A stretch of 47,751 nt of DNA from an uncultured Eubacterium sp. (GCA_910584245.1 CAJTZF010000003.1:1-47751); one strand, 5' to 3'. Counted from the first letter of the stretch, positions 17,382 to 26,654 are shown. The notes: generated by a model from the sequence alone, not told the origin. Made by a program: numbers and translations.

Positions 17382-18293
17382 TTACACATTCAGATGCTTC
17401 CGAACTGTCACAAAGCTCCCGATAAATCCAATGCCGATGCCGAGCAGCAGGCAAAATGGAATAAGCACTTGAAACACCTGTCCCGCTCTTAAAAAAGTAA
17501 GCCAGTTCGTAATCATACTAAATTTACTATTTATAAAATGAACCATAGAATGATAGCTGAATAACAAAATCACGAGCGGAAGCAGCGCGCCGATCATACC
17601 AATCACAATCCCCTCCACAATAAACGGTGCGCGTATAAAAAAATCAGAAGCCCCCATCAGCCGCATAATCTCAATTTCCGTCCGGCGAACGGTAATACCG
17701 GTCGAAATCGTAGAATTGATAAGAAAAATGGAAACTGCAAACAAAATGGCAATAACCGCAATAGAAATATAACTGACAAGGGCGCTTGCATTTTCCAAAT
17801 TTTCCGCCGTTTCGTCAGAACGCCGGACCTGCCTTACCCCTGTGATTTCCATCATGTAATCTACGATTGCGTCCTGGTCCGACAACTGCTTTAAATAGAC
17901 CTGGTACGAGGCGGAATCCTGCAGCGGGTTATCCGTTCCAAAGCTGTCCACCAGCTCGGGGTTGTCACTGAAATTATCCTTGATAAATTTATCCCACGCC
18001 TGCTCAGCAGAGATAAACTCCAGGTGATCCACTTCTTCCCGGTACTCAATCGCCTCTCCGATCGAGTCAATCTGCTCCTTGGAAATACCCTCGTCAAAAA
18101 ATACCGTGAGACCGACAGACGTCTCTACTTCCTTAATCATATGCTGGAAATTACTGATGATGAAATAAAATAGACCAAACAAAAATAGACATGCCGTAAT
18201 CGTTCCTATGGATGCAAGTGTAAACATCCGGTTCTTTCGCAGGCTTTTCAATCCCTGGCGTACACTGTAAACAAATACACTAATCCCTCTCAT
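17382..18293 (-). CDS. ftsX: Cell division protein FtsX
   Basis: A 303-residue FtsX, the membrane half of the FtsEX ABC-type complex that transmits ATP-driven changes to extracellular peptidoglycan hydrolases. An N-terminal cytoplasmic segment, TM1 near residues 22-45, a large extracellular loop (about 50-165), then three further TM helices (about 175-200, 225-250 and 270-295) are visible, which is the standard topology. I chose the ATG at 18293 because AAGGTGGAT lies about six bases upstream. The frame open to 18353 lies inside ftsE and lacks a binding site. It overlaps the ftsE stop by 14 bp, implying translational coupling. The stop is 13 bp upstream of the M23 gene start. Confidence 0.93.
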   Translation of the reverse strand: MRGISVFVYSVRQGLKSLRKNRMFTLASIGTITACLFLFGLFYFIISNFQHMIKEVETSVGLTVFFDEGISKEQIDSIGEAIEYREEVDHLEFISAEQAWDKFIKDNFSDNPELVDSFGTDNPLQDSASYQVYLKQLSDQDAIVDYMMEITGVRQVRRSDETAENLENASALVSYISIAVIAILFAVSIFLINSTISTGITVRRTEIEIMRLMGASDFFIRAPFIVEGIVIGMIGALLPLVILLFSYHSMVHFINSKFSMITNWLTFLRAGQVFQVLIPFCLLLGIGIGFIGSFVTVRKHLNV

Positions 18294-18993
18294 ATTCGTA
18301 TCCACCTTTTTTATCGTCCCGGACAAGCTGCCCGTCCTCCAGAGTAACCACACGCTTTTGCATTACATCCACAATATCGTTATTATGCGTAACGACGACA
18401 ACTGTCGTTCCCATTTTATTGACTTCCTGCAAAAGCATCATAATATCCCAGGCATTTTGCGGATCCAGATTTCCCGTCGGCTCATCCGCCAGTAATATCG
18501 TAGGCTGGTTTACAAGCGCCCGGGCAATCGCCACACGCTGCTGCTCGCCGCCGGAGAGCTCGTCGGGAAATGCATCTGCCTTATCCGTAAGTCCTACAAT
18601 CGTCAGCATCGTCGTCACATTCCGGATAATCTCCCGTTTACCCCTTCCGGTAATTCTCTGCGCAAATGCCACGTTTTCAAATACGGTACGGTCTTTTAAC
18701 AACCGGAAATCCTGAAATACCACACCGATGTTCCGCCGGTACGGCGGCACCTGTTTCCGCTTGAGCTTATTGACGAGCCGCCCGGCTATATACAGCCTGC
18801 CGGATGTGGGGTCCAGTTCCTTTAATAGCAGCTTAATAAATGTCGATTTCCCCGAACCGCTTTTGCCGACAACAAAAACAAACTCGCCTTGTTCGATGCG
18901 GAGAGTAATATCTTTTAGCGCATCGACCCCCGTCTGGTACTGTTTGCTCACACCGTCCATCGCAATAATTGGCAATTGCTTTCTCTCGCTCAT
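18280..18993 (-). CDS. ftsE: Cell division ATP-binding protein FtsE
   Basis: A 237-residue ABC ATPase of the FtsE type. Walker A VGKSGSGKSTF lies near residue 40, the Q-loop in GVVFQDFRLL, the signature LSGGEQQRVAIARAL and Walker B ILLADEPTGNLDP, and an H-loop VVVVTHNND. The sequence around the Q-loop (FQDFRLLKDRTVFENVAFA) is a hallmark of FtsE among small ABC ATPases. It is cytoplasmic, dimerises and binds FtsX. GGAGG-like sequence precedes the ATG. It begins 12 bp after the CdaR-like regulator gene and overlaps ftsX, so the regulator, ftsEX, the M23 protein and ctpA are probably one transcript. Confidence 0.95.
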   Translation of the reverse strand: MSERKQLPIIAMDGVSKQYQTGVDALKDITLRIEQGEFVFVVGKSGSGKSTFIKLLLKELDPTSGRLYIAGRLVNKLKRKQVPPYRRNIGVVFQDFRLLKDRTVFENVAFAQRITGRGKREIIRNVTTMLTIVGLTDKADAFPDELSGGEQQRVAIARALVNQPTILLADEPTGNLDPQNAWDIMMLLQEVNKMGTTVVVVTHNNDIVDVMQKRVVTLEDGQLVRDDKKGGYEYERD

Positions 18994-19005
18994 GGCGCCC
19001 TCCTG

Positions 19006-20094
19006 TCAGTAATCAATAGATTCCAGATAATTCATATATTTTACGACCATCAGCGCAATTTTGAATGTGATGGCGTCGTCGAATACACGCAGATCAAGCC
19101 CGGTGCTCTTTTGCAGCTTATCCAGCCGGTACACCAGCGTATTCCGGTGGATGTAAAGCTGTCTTGACGTTTCTGACACATTGAGGCTGTTCTCAAAAAA
19201 CTTATTAATCGTCGTAAGCGTTTCCTCGTCAAATTCATTCGGGGACTTATCCGAGAAAATTTCTTTTATAAACATCTTGCAAAGCGGCATAGGCAGCTGG
19301 TAAATAAGACGGCCGATTCCAAGATTGCTATAGGCGATCACATGCTTGTCACTATAAAAAATCTTTCCCACATCCAGCGCCATCTTCGCTTCCTTATAAG
19401 AGCGGGAAACTTCCTTTAACTCCTTCACAATCGTGCCAAATGCCACATGGACTTTGGACATCGCCTCTGTATTCAGCATATCCACAATAACCTCTGCCGT
19501 CTTTTCCAAATCCGTGATCTTTTCCTTCGCGCCAACTTCCTTCACCAGAATAATATCTTTCTCATCCACCGCTGTAATAAAATCCTGGGTCTGGGTCGCA
19601 AACATGCTGCGCACCGTCTCGAGCGCCCCGCTGTCCTTCTCCTTGTTTGTCTCTATAATAAACACAACACGTCTCGAGTTAATTTCGATATGCAGCTTCT
19701 TTGCCCGGTTAAAAATATCCACCATAAGCAAATTATCCAGCAAAAGATTTTTTATAAAATTATCTTTGTCATACCTCTCCTTGTATGCCACGAGAAGGCT
19801 CTGAATCTGAAACACAATAATTTTCCCGATCGTGTAAACCTCCTCAGAATCCCCCTGGATGACAACGATATATTCCAGCTGGCTCTCGTCGTATATTTTA
19901 AAAAACTGATATCCATTTACAACCTGGCTGTCCGCCGGCGACTGGACAAAATCATGCCCCGCCTCCATAACCTCTGAAAAACTGTCGGCGGTGGAGGCCA
20001 AAACATTCCCTTCCGTATCCATCACGCACAAGTCGTTTTTCGTAATCCCATTAATACCATCTATCGTATTTTGTAAAATCTGATTTGAGATCAT
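19006..20094 (-). CDS. CdaR/PucR-family transcriptional regulator
   Basis: A 362-residue regulator. Residues about 1-130 resemble the sugar-diacid recognition domain of CdaR, with the NGITKNDLCVMDTEGNVLAST start. A GGDEF-like regulatory middle part follows, and the C-terminal PucR-type helix-turn-helix (about 300-362) contains NVSETSRQLYIHRNTLVYRLDKL, split here as NVSETSRQLYIHRN and TLVYRLDKLQKSTG. No membrane segment is visible. It opens the ftsE-ftsX-M23-ctpA run, an unusual position for this family, which usually controls carbon or purine catabolism. Whether it regulates the cell-division genes is not shown by the sequence. The ATG has GGAGG about 12 bases upstream. Confidence 0.85.
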   Translation of the reverse strand: MISNQILQNTIDGINGITKNDLCVMDTEGNVLASTADSFSEVMEAGHDFVQSPADSQVVNGYQFFKIYDESQLEYIVVIQGDSEEVYTIGKIIVFQIQSLLVAYKERYDKDNFIKNLLLDNLLMVDIFNRAKKLHIEINSRRVVFIIETNKEKDSGALETVRSMFATQTQDFITAVDEKDIILVKEVGAKEKITDLEKTAEVIVDMLNTEAMSKVHVAFGTIVKELKEVSRSYKEAKMALDVGKIFYSDKHVIAYSNLGIGRLIYQLPMPLCKMFIKEIFSDKSPNEFDEETLTTINKFFENSLNVSETSRQLYIHRNTLVYRLDKLQKSTGLDLRVFDDAITFKIALMVVKYMNYLESIDY

Positions 20095-20142
20095 CCTACC
20101 ATGTCACCTCCAAACAAGTCTGCTTCTGTCACATTATAAGTT

Positions 20143-20171
20143 ATTGTATCATTATTTTAAACAAAATACAA
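20143..20171 (-). promoter_or_regulatory. Possible sigma-A promoter for the CdaR-ftsEX-ctpA operon
   Basis: On the minus strand TTGTAT (20166-20171) and TACAAT (20143-20148) are separated by 17 bp, about 50 bases upstream of the regulator ATG. The 102-bp gap after the cyclo-ligase gene is the only clear break in this long gene run. Confidence 0.5.
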
Positions 20172-20196
20172 GAAGCCTTCTGAAATGCCCCTGGTA

Positions 20197-20781
20197 TCAG
20201 GATAAAGACGTCTTTTCTGTCAAAATATAACTGGGCCTCACATCATATTCCTCCACCGGTACGGACACCAACCGCTGTGCCTCAAACGCGACGAGCAGAC
20301 TCGTAAGCCCCGCACCATATTGCTGTAAATAACGGTCGTAATAACCGCCGCCGTAACCCATACGGTGCCCACACGCATCAAATGCCACACCCGGCATGAT
20401 CATAAGTACTTCTTCTCTTTTTAACAAAGCCGCCCCCGCATACCTTTGTTCTACAGATGTAGTTTGCACAGGTTCTAATATGCCCTGGTACCCCTCCCGC
20501 AGCTCTCCCAAATGCTGCACAGGATAGAAACACATCCTTTTATTTGTTGCATCTGTTTTGGGCAGATAAAGCGGTTTCCCTTGCCGCAAAACCTCCTGGT
20601 TGAACCAGGTTGTCTCCACCTCGGAGCGGAAAGAGGCGTAAGATAAAACCACTTTAGCCCTCCCGTACAACCCAGACCGCAATACCCGCTCCATTATCGT
20701 TTTCGAATATTCCCTGCGGCACGCCTGTGGTAAACGGTTCCGGACTTCCAGTGCGTGCCTGCGCACCTCATCTTTATTCAT
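20197..20781 (-). CDS. 5-formyltetrahydrofolate cyclo-ligase
   Basis: A 194-residue enzyme that converts 5-formyl-THF to 5,10-methenyl-THF with ATP, recovering folate that stalls one-carbon metabolism. Signature motifs are an N-terminal R-x-x-x-L-E-V-R-N-R-L helix, the basic substrate-binding segment LYLPKTDATNKRMCFY, MPGVAFDACGHRMGYG and GGGYYDRYL. The start at 20781 (MNKDEVRRHAL) is typical for the family and has GAGG about ten bases upstream. The open frame continues to 20895 but that part lies over the neighbouring gene. It follows the YnzC-like gene by 10 bp and shares its transcript. No other folate genes are nearby. Confidence 0.93.
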   Translation of the reverse strand: MNKDEVRRHALEVRNRLPQACRREYSKTIMERVLRSGLYGRAKVVLSYASFRSEVETTWFNQEVLRQGKPLYLPKTDATNKRMCFYPVQHLGELREGYQGILEPVQTTSVEQRYAGAALLKREEVLMIMPGVAFDACGHRMGYGGGYYDRYLQQYGAGLTSLLVAFEAQRLVSVPVEEYDVRPSYILTEKTSLS

Positions 20782-20791
20782 GCCGTCCGCC

Positions 20792-21001
20792 TCAATGTTT
20801 CTGTTTCTTCGTAAGCGGCGTAACCGTGCCGTCCTCTTCCTGGATTGACACGCGGTCAAGGGTTGCACGCAAGTTATTCCGGATAGAATCGACATATTCC
20901 GCCCGGAGCAATGCCTGCTCCCTTAATTCCTCCTCCGTGATGCTGCCCTGCTTCTTCTTTTTGTAAAGTTCATTTATCCGCGCAATTTTTTTCTCATCCA
21001 T
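20792..21001 (-). CDS. DUF896/YnzC-family small protein
   Basis: A 69-residue protein with the family pattern MDEKKIARINELYKKKKQG, then LTEEE-like ITEEELREQALLRAEYVDSIR and RNNLRATLD. B. subtilis YnzC, the best-known member, is a short two-helix cytoplasmic protein whose gene is associated with the SOS/yneA region, but its function is not established. The start at 21001 is preceded by a strong GGGGAGGAAAAGAG; thirteen extra in-frame codons upstream to 21040 lack a binding site. The gene is between proB and the folate cyclo-ligase gene with short gaps, so it is part of the same run. Confidence 0.9.
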   Translation of the reverse strand: MDEKKIARINELYKKKKQGSITEEELREQALLRAEYVDSIRNNLRATLDRVSIQEEDGTVTPLTKKQKH

Positions 21002-21057
21002 CTCTTTTCCTCCCCATGCTGAAAACGGCCGGTAATTCAACGAAACCGCCGGCCGGC

Positions 21058-21891
21058 CTATTTGCGTTCTAAATATTCCTTTAAATGAAAATGCCTCGTC
21101 TTGTGCGCCTTAAACACGGTTCCGATATCCTCGCCCGCCATCAGGCGCGTAATATTATCCATATCCTCTCCATTTATGATCGCCATATCCGTTCCGCCAT
21201 CATTGGCTATACCGGCCGCATATATTTTAGCGCTCATGCCGCCGGTTCCGAGCGACGTCGACGGCCCTTTCGCCATCTCTATCAGCTCGTCGCTGATACT
21301 CTCCACATACGAGATCATTTCGGCATCCGGATTTCGGTTCGGATCGTCGGTATACAATCCGTCAATATCGCTGAGCAGCACGAGCAGGTCCGCCTTGGCA
21401 ATTGCCGCCACGATAGCGGACAGGGTATCGTTGTCACCGAAATCAATCTCGTCTGTCGCCACCGTATCATTTTCATTCACAATCGGTATCGCCCCGAGCC
21501 TCAAAAGCTCCTCAAACGTATTCCTTGCATTGTGGCGGCTCGTATCATTTACAATCGTAAACTTTGTCATAAGAATCTGGGCTGTATACTGGTTATATTC
21601 GGAAAACAACTTTTGATATACCGTCATCAGACGGCTCTGTCCGATCGCCGCACAAGCCTGCTTGAGAGAAATTGTATCCGGCTTTTGTGTCAGGCCAAGC
21701 GATTTGCGCCCGACGCCGATCGCGCCGGATGAGACGACTATAATATCCTTTCCCTGGTTATGTAAGTCTGTCAGGATCCGGATAAATTTCTCCAATTTTA
21801 CCAGATCCAGCCCCCCCGTCTGCTCATGAGTAATCGTAGAGGTTCCGACCTTAAATACAATCCTCTCTTTATCTTTAAACGTACTTCTCAT
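21058..21891 (-). CDS. proB: Glutamate 5-kinase (without PUA domain)
   Basis: A 277-residue amino-acid kinase that phosphorylates glutamate in proline synthesis. The kinase motifs are FKVGTSTITHE, VVSSGAIGVGRK, IVNENDTVATDEI and LLSDIDGLYTDDP, with GTGGMSAKIYAA near the end. The C-terminal PUA domain found in many ProB proteins is absent, which is the short form seen in several Firmicutes. The ATG at 21891 has AAAGGAG about eight bases upstream. The long open frame above it is a shadow of the neighbouring oxidoreductase gene, which it overlaps by 17 bp. proA (gamma-glutamyl-phosphate reductase) is not next to it, which is unusual. Confidence 0.94.
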   Translation of the reverse strand: MRSTFKDKERIVFKVGTSTITHEQTGGLDLVKLEKFIRILTDLHNQGKDIIVVSSGAIGVGRKSLGLTQKPDTISLKQACAAIGQSRLMTVYQKLFSEYNQYTAQILMTKFTIVNDTSRHNARNTFEELLRLGAIPIVNENDTVATDEIDFGDNDTLSAIVAAIAKADLLVLLSDIDGLYTDDPNRNPDAEMISYVESISDELIEMAKGPSTSLGTGGMSAKIYAAGIANDGGTDMAIINGEDMDNITRLMAGEDIGTVFKAHKTRHFHLKEYLERK

Positions 21892-23533
21892 TGTCTTTAC
21901 TCCTTTCACCTGCGATTTGAAGCGCCACCCGCAATCCGTCCATCGCCGCGGACATAATTCCCCCCGCATATCCGGCGCCCTCCCCACAGGGATATAAACC
22001 GTCCAGGCTCCCGGACACAAGCTCCCGGTTGCGGACAATACGGACCGGTGACGACGTTCGCGTCTCCGTACCGAGCACAAGCGTGTCGCCGTCATCAAAT
22101 CCTTTCATTTTCGCCCCGAATTGTCCCATCCCCTCTATGATACCATCTGCGACAAAGGAGGGCAATATATTTTTCACATCTGCGGACACCCATTGACCCT
22201 TGACCGAAGGGGAAAATTGGTCCAGGTCTCCAGATACCGTACCCGTTACGAAATCGCCGTACCGCTGTACCGGGATTTTTCCGCGCCCGGCGAGAAAGGT
22301 CTTTCGCTCCAGCTCTCTTTGGAACTCCACGCCGGCGAGCACATCCCCGTTTCCAAAGTCCGTCTCTCTCACTGTCACAAGGATGGCGCTGTTTGCACTT
22401 TTAGAATCGCGGGCATGATTGCTCATCCCATTGACCGCCGTCATGCCCTCCTCTGTGGAGGCATTTACGACATAGCCGCCGGGACACATGCAAAAGCTGT
22501 AAACGCCCCTGCCATCGCCAACCGTACCCGTAAGCTTGTAATCCGCCGCCGGAAGTCCTTCTTCCCCGGTGCCGTACTGTATCTCATTAATTTTCTTTTG
22601 CGGATGCATGACCCGCACTCCTACGGCAAATGGCTTCTGCTCCATCTGGATTCCCTCTGTTTTCAACATCTGGAATGTATCCCTTGCGCTGTGCCCGATC
22701 GCCAGCACGCACGAATCACACGCGATTACCCGCTCGTTCCCCTCTCCGTCCGTCACACAAATCCCCGCCAGCTTCCCGCCGCCTTCCCGCGCAAAACCAG
22801 TCAGACAGGTGTGGAACAAATATGTGCCGCCGCACTCCTCAATCGTTGCGCGCATAGACTGTATGACGCCCCGCAGCTCGTCCGTTCCGATGTGCGGCTT
22901 AGCCGCATAGCCGATCTCTTCCGGGGCGCCGTGCTTTATAAAAGTATCTAATACAAATTTCTTTTTTCCCGTCTTATCCTTTACCCCCGTATTCAGCTTC
23001 CCGTCAGAAAAAGTACCGGCTCCGCCCTCTCCAAATGAGACGTTCGTATCCACGTCCAGCGTCCCGTCCCTCCAGAATTTTGCTACTTTATCCACCCTCT
23101 CCCACATCGGGCCGCCGCGCTCGATGATAACCGGCCTTTTCCCACACAGGGCGAGAAAATACCCGCACATCAGCCCTGCCGGCCCCGAACCAACGATTAC
23201 AACAGACTCCCGCTTATCCTCCCCCGCGCCCCGCTTTTGCCGGCGCACGAAATCCATCAGATCCGGCGGCGCCTCATATGTAGAAAGGTTTTTATTTTTC
23301 CGGTTTTTCTGTAAAATATCCTTTTCCTTTTCACACTCAAAAATAACGGTAAAATCATAATACAGATCCGGTTTTTTCCGCGCGTCCAGGCTCTGCCTGA
23401 CAATTGTCACATTTCTGAGCCTGTCCTCCGGCACGTGAAGCTGCCTGGCTATCTTTTTCCTTAACAGCGCCTCCGCGTCTGTCCCGCTCATGCCATTCCG
23501 ATACCCGATCTTACACTGACGATACTGTAGCAT
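21875..23533 (-). CDS. FAD-dependent oxidoreductase (COG2509-type)
   Basis: A 552-residue flavoprotein. After an N-terminal region with DARKKPDLYYDFTV, typical of COG2509 proteins, there is the dinucleotide-binding motif VVIVGSGPAGLMCGYFLA near residue 112. Further motifs are the segment GGAGTFSDGKLNTG, CVLAIGHSARDTF and the C-terminal GEGAGYAGGIMSAAMDGLR. The family is annotated only generally as FAD-dependent dehydrogenases and the substrate is unknown. It is cytoplasmic. It overlaps the upstream HI0933-like oxidoreductase gene by 23 bp and the proB start by 17 bp, so it is translationally coupled on both sides. Two flavoproteins of related fold in tandem suggest a shared but unknown pathway. 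Confidence 0.88.
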   Translation of the reverse strand: MLQYRQCKIGYRNGMSGTDAEALLRKKIARQLHVPEDRLRNVTIVRQSLDARKKPDLYYDFTVIFECEKEKDILQKNRKNKNLSTYEAPPDLMDFVRRQKRGAGEDKRESVVIVGSGPAGLMCGYFLALCGKRPVIIERGGPMWERVDKVAKFWRDGTLDVDTNVSFGEGGAGTFSDGKLNTGVKDKTGKKKFVLDTFIKHGAPEEIGYAAKPHIGTDELRGVIQSMRATIEECGGTYLFHTCLTGFAREGGGKLAGICVTDGEGNERVIACDSCVLAIGHSARDTFQMLKTEGIQMEQKPFAVGVRVMHPQKKINEIQYGTGEEGLPAADYKLTGTVGDGRGVYSFCMCPGGYVVNASTEEGMTAVNGMSNHARDSKSANSAILVTVRETDFGNGDVLAGVEFQRELERKTFLAGRGKIPVQRYGDFVTGTVSGDLDQFSPSVKGQWVSADVKNILPSFVADGIIEGMGQFGAKMKGFDDGDTLVLGTETRTSSPVRIVRNRELVSGSLDGLYPCGEGAGYAGGIMSAAMDGLRVALQIAGERSKDNEKYV

Positions 23534-24707
23534 CCCGTTTCATCCTTTCTATCCCCTCGGCACAAATATAAGCTGTGCTCCATGCAAAATGTAAATTGTA
23601 CCCGCCGCATATCCCGTCGACATCTAAAAGCTCCCCGATCAGGTAAAGCCCCTTATGCAGCTTTGACTGCATCGTGTCCGAACACACCTCACCCGTACTA
23701 ACGCCGCCCGCTGTCACCTGCGCCCGCCCAAGGCCAAACGTATCGAATATCGGTATCTCGTACCGTTTGAGAAGACAGGCCGTTTCACGTACCAATCCCC
23801 CCGCCCGCTTGCGGACGACATCGCACCACTTCGTATGGACGAGTCCTGCAAGCTTGTCGATACCGTGGAGGGACAGCCACTGTTCCAGCTGCTCCCGGTC
23901 CATAGAAGGAAAAAAATCAAGTACCGCGGTCACCTTTTTCTGCTCTGCCAGTCCCATTGCCGCAAGCCGGCAGAGCTGAAACACAGGAATACCGGAAATC
24001 CCATCCTTCACAAGCTGTATTTCCCCGCTCTCTTTTTTCACCAGTCCACCCTCTATATACAAGGAAATCTCCCCCTGCATCCTCACCCCGGCGAGCGCCT
24101 TCCACTCTTTCCCCTCCGCCCGAAGGCCGGTAAGCCCTGGATATAGAGGCGTGACCTGGTGGGAAAGGCGGCGGCACAGCTGATACCCGCTGCCGTCTCC
24201 CCCCAGACTCTCGTACGCCTTGCCCCCCGTCGCCAAGACCAGATTTTTGCAGCGGTACTTTACCTTGTCACTGCAAAAAATAACATATTCCCCATCGTTA
24301 TGTACTACCTTCGTGACCTTTGTTTCAAACCGGAAACCGACGCCCTGCTCTTTACATGCGTCTGTCAAAAGCTGCACAACCGTCGAAGCCTGTCCACTGT
24401 ATGGATAACAGTATCCGTCCCGTTCCCTGTGGAGCATGCCGATTTCCTCAAAGATTCGTACGGCCTTGCAGTCGTCCACCCTGGAGAGCACAGCCTCTAC
24501 AAAACCAGCCTCCCCAAAATAGCACTCCGCTCCCATACGGCGGTTAGTAAAATTGCACCTGCCATTCCCCGTCGCCAGCAGCTTCTTTCCCGCGGCAGCA
24601 TTTTTATCGAGAATAACAGCATCCCACCCCTTTTTTCCAAGAAAATAACCGCACATCAGCCCAGAAGCGCCCGCGCCGACGACGATGACTTCATGAAATT
24701 CATCCAT
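23511..24707 (-). CDS. HI0933/YhiN-family FAD-dependent oxidoreductase
   Basis: A 398-residue flavoprotein of the HI0933/YhiN family. The Rossmann motif VIVVGAGASGLMCGYFLG lies at the N-terminus, followed by the family signature LATGNGRCNFTNR, the NLVLATGGKAYESLGGDGSGY segment (split: NLVLATGGKAY, GGDGSGY) and the C-terminal ITAGGVST-like VTAGGVSTGEV with GELLDVDGICGGYNLHFAWSTA. The substrate is not established for this family. The ATG at 24707 has GGGGAGG about eight bases upstream; the longer frame to 24749 is unlikely. It is the first gene of the run that continues through the second flavoprotein to proB. The gene upstream (24759) also reads on the minus strand, so this may be part of a longer transcript. 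Confidence 0.9.
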   Translation of the reverse strand: MDEFHEVIVVGAGASGLMCGYFLGKKGWDAVILDKNAAAGKKLLATGNGRCNFTNRRMGAECYFGEAGFVEAVLSRVDDCKAVRIFEEIGMLHRERDGYCYPYSGQASTVVQLLTDACKEQGVGFRFETKVTKVVHNDGEYVIFCSDKVKYRCKNLVLATGGKAYESLGGDGSGYQLCRRLSHQVTPLYPGLTGLRAEGKEWKALAGVRMQGEISLYIEGGLVKKESGEIQLVKDGISGIPVFQLCRLAAMGLAEQKKVTAVLDFFPSMDREQLEQWLSLHGIDKLAGLVHTKWCDVVRKRAGGLVRETACLLKRYEIPIFDTFGLGRAQVTAGGVSTGEVCSDTMQSKLHKGLYLIGELLDVDGICGGYNLHFAWSTAYICAEGIERMKRDATVSSV

Positions 24708-24758
24708 ACGTATTTCCTCCCCGTTCAAGCTGTAACAATTATAACACATTTTTTCTCT

Positions 24759-25352
24759 TTAACTAGATAAATTCTCTAATATCGAATATAATTCTTTCTC
24801 ATCTGCGACAAAATATCCTGTCATAAGCTTATTTTTTTCTTCCTCCGGAAGCACCTCCGCCTGAATGCCTGTGTACTCATATGGCGTCACCTGGTCGTTG
24901 TGAAAAATGACCACCTCGTCATTCTCTATCTTCAGAAAAAATCCTTTCTCTTCCTCCTCGCCGGAGTAGATTTCCCGGATGACGATTTTGTCCTTGGAGA
25001 AAGAAACCAGTTCTTTGCTGTCCGGCCCGTCGGTCACACCATTTTGTTCAATCGTTTTGTTGTAACTCGAAATATAAGATTCCAATTCCTCTCTCGTCAA
25101 TCCAGCCAGCTCCGCCGGTACGGTGTCCTCCTCTGACGTCAGCATGCCCGTCGTTCCGTCGTACACTTCCACAACATATTTCATAGATGCGTGAATTCTA
25201 GGTTCCTGTACTGTGTCCACTGTATTTACTTCTTCTTCTGCCGGCGGGTCCTGCGTTCCCTTGTCGTACACCCGGTAACTCCAAAAGAACATTAGCGTCA
25301 ATATCGTTCCAATCACAAAAAAACTGCTCATAAACAGGTATTTCTTTTTCAT
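24759..25352 (-). CDS. Membrane-anchored exported protein, possibly BofC-like
   Basis: A 197-residue protein with an N-terminal membrane anchor (residues about 5-26, after MKKKY) and a soluble outer part rich in Glu and Asp. The C-terminal segment GYFVADEKELYSILENLSS is reminiscent of the C-terminal domain of BofC, the forespore protein that restrains SpoIVB in B. subtilis. That match is only an impression and should be treated as tentative. A sporulation role would fit the nearby spoIVA but is not proven. The start has GGAGG about seven bases upstream. The gene stands between the NlpC/P60 gene and the flavoprotein genes, all on the minus strand. Confidence 0.6.
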   Translation of the reverse strand: MKKKYLFMSSFFVIGTILTLMFFWSYRVYDKGTQDPPAEEEVNTVDTVQEPRIHASMKYVVEVYDGTTGMLTSEEDTVPAELAGLTREELESYISSYNKTIEQNGVTDGPDSKELVSFSKDKIVIREIYSGEEEEKGFFLKIENDEVVIFHNDQVTPYEYTGIQAEVLPEEEKNKLMTGYFVADEKELYSILENLSS

Positions 25353-25442
25353 ACGAATTCCTCCAAAAAGATTCTACCCATAGTATGAACAGTTTTTGAG
25401 TTTATATACAATTTTCGTTTCCGGCCAAATTGCGGCGATGCC

Positions 25443-26654
25443 TTAATTCATGACACGTCCGATCTTTACCGGATGCCTGTAGTAAGCGTTTGAGATCTTA
25501 ATTCCGTCACTCGGGTTACTTGCGTGAATAACCAGACCGTTTCCAATGTACATCGCCACATGGTTGATCCTGCTTCCATTGCTGTAGAAGAACAAGTCGC
25601 CCGGCTGCGGTGAGGAAACCGATCTCGTCACAGATGCCTGTGCCGCCGCGTTGTGTGGAAGAGAATGTCCGTATTTTGCGTACAAGCTCATCGTAAAGCC
25701 GGAACAATCTGTACCGCCTGTCAAGCTGGCCCCTCCCCATACATAACGATTTCCGAGGAACTGTTTTGCATATTCTGCGATAGATACCTGGCTGGACGAA
25801 ACGCCATCCGAAGAATTCGCAGAAAGAGTGCTAACCTTCACAGCCCGTTTCAGGGAATATTGCTCCGTAATAAATTCCTTCGCCACAAATGCGTACTCAT
25901 TATCGACCGTAATACAAATCCAGTTATCCAGATTTGCCTGAATCGCTTCCATCCCACCTGCGCGCTCAATAAATTCTTTCGATATTTTCTGTTTTTTAAT
26001 AATCTTATTGATAAAATTCATTGTGACATGCTTCTTGCGGATAACAAATTCCTCGTCCTCTGACACAATCGAATAAATCGGTGCGCTCGTCGTCGGAAGA
26101 GCCCTCACGCGAAGCGAATTTGTGTTGATCTCCACGCACTCGCGTCCAACCTTTGTCGCAAGCTGCTCGGCCCGCTCGTCAGTGACAATATATTTCGCCT
26201 TGACCCAGCCTTCAACTTTTCCAGAAACCATCTTTGCCCAGCCTTTTTTCACCTTATATATGTGACATCCGGCATTTTTTGTCATTTTTCCAACAATTTT
26301 TGACTTCTCCGACGGCTTGCTCCTGACGTTCAAATACGTATCTACCTTGCTTGCAATACCAAGCCGGCTATAGTTCAAATTTAACTTGACATGTTCATCC
26401 TCCGGCTCCGCGGTCTGTTCCGGTATGTCTGGCTGTACTTCCATCGCCGCAGCCGGATCTGGCTCGGCCGCCACCGCCTCCTGTGAGACTGTACCGTTCG
26501 CCACGTTCTGGCAAAATTCTTCTACGACTACGTTCGCCCCCGCGATCGGCTTCTCCGTCGCAAGAAACGCCGCTCTGACTGGCACAGAGATGATTCCCGC
26601 TGCCAGCACACCTGCTGCTACAAACTTTACATATTTTCCATTTAATATATTCAT
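25443..26654 (-). CDS. SH3b-NlpC/P60 cell-wall hydrolase
   Basis: A 403-residue secreted peptidoglycan hydrolase. A signal peptide (residues about 1-28, with AGVLAAGIISVPVRAAFLA) is followed by an acidic spacer and two SH3-like domains (about 100-165 and 170-270). The first has the pattern YLNVRSKPSEKSKIVGKM and the second LRVRALPTTSAPIYSIV. The C-terminal NlpC/P60 domain (about 295-403) has the catalytic Cys in GGTDCSGFTMS and His in RINHVAMYIGNG, and a later His in VIHASNP. It likely cleaves the gamma-D-Glu-to-diamino-acid bond of stem peptides. Its own promoter overlaps a WalR-like box, with a second box just downstream, so control by the WalRK wall-stress system is likely. It is monocistronic with about 90 bp to the next gene. 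Confidence 0.93.
   Translation of the reverse strand: MNILNGKYVKFVAAGVLAAGIISVPVRAAFLATEKPIAGANVVVEEFCQNVANGTVSQEAVAAEPDPAAAMEVQPDIPEQTAEPEDEHVKLNLNYSRLGIASKVDTYLNVRSKPSEKSKIVGKMTKNAGCHIYKVKKGWAKMVSGKVEGWVKAKYIVTDERAEQLATKVGRECVEINTNSLRVRALPTTSAPIYSIVSEDEEFVIRKKHVTMNFINKIIKKQKISKEFIERAGGMEAIQANLDNWICITVDNEYAFVAKEFITEQYSLKRAVKVSTLSANSSDGVSSSQVSIAEYAKQFLGNRYVWGGASLTGGTDCSGFTMSLYAKYGHSLPHNAAAQASVTRSVSSPQPGDLFFYSNGSRINHVAMYIGNGLVIHASNPSDGIKISNAYYRHPVKIGRVMN

Noticed and set aside
22121..22951. Long opposite-strand frames over the FAD oxidoreductase, uvrA and trpB genes
   Set aside because: They are shadows of GC-rich third positions of real genes, lack ribosome binding sites and have no recognisable domains.
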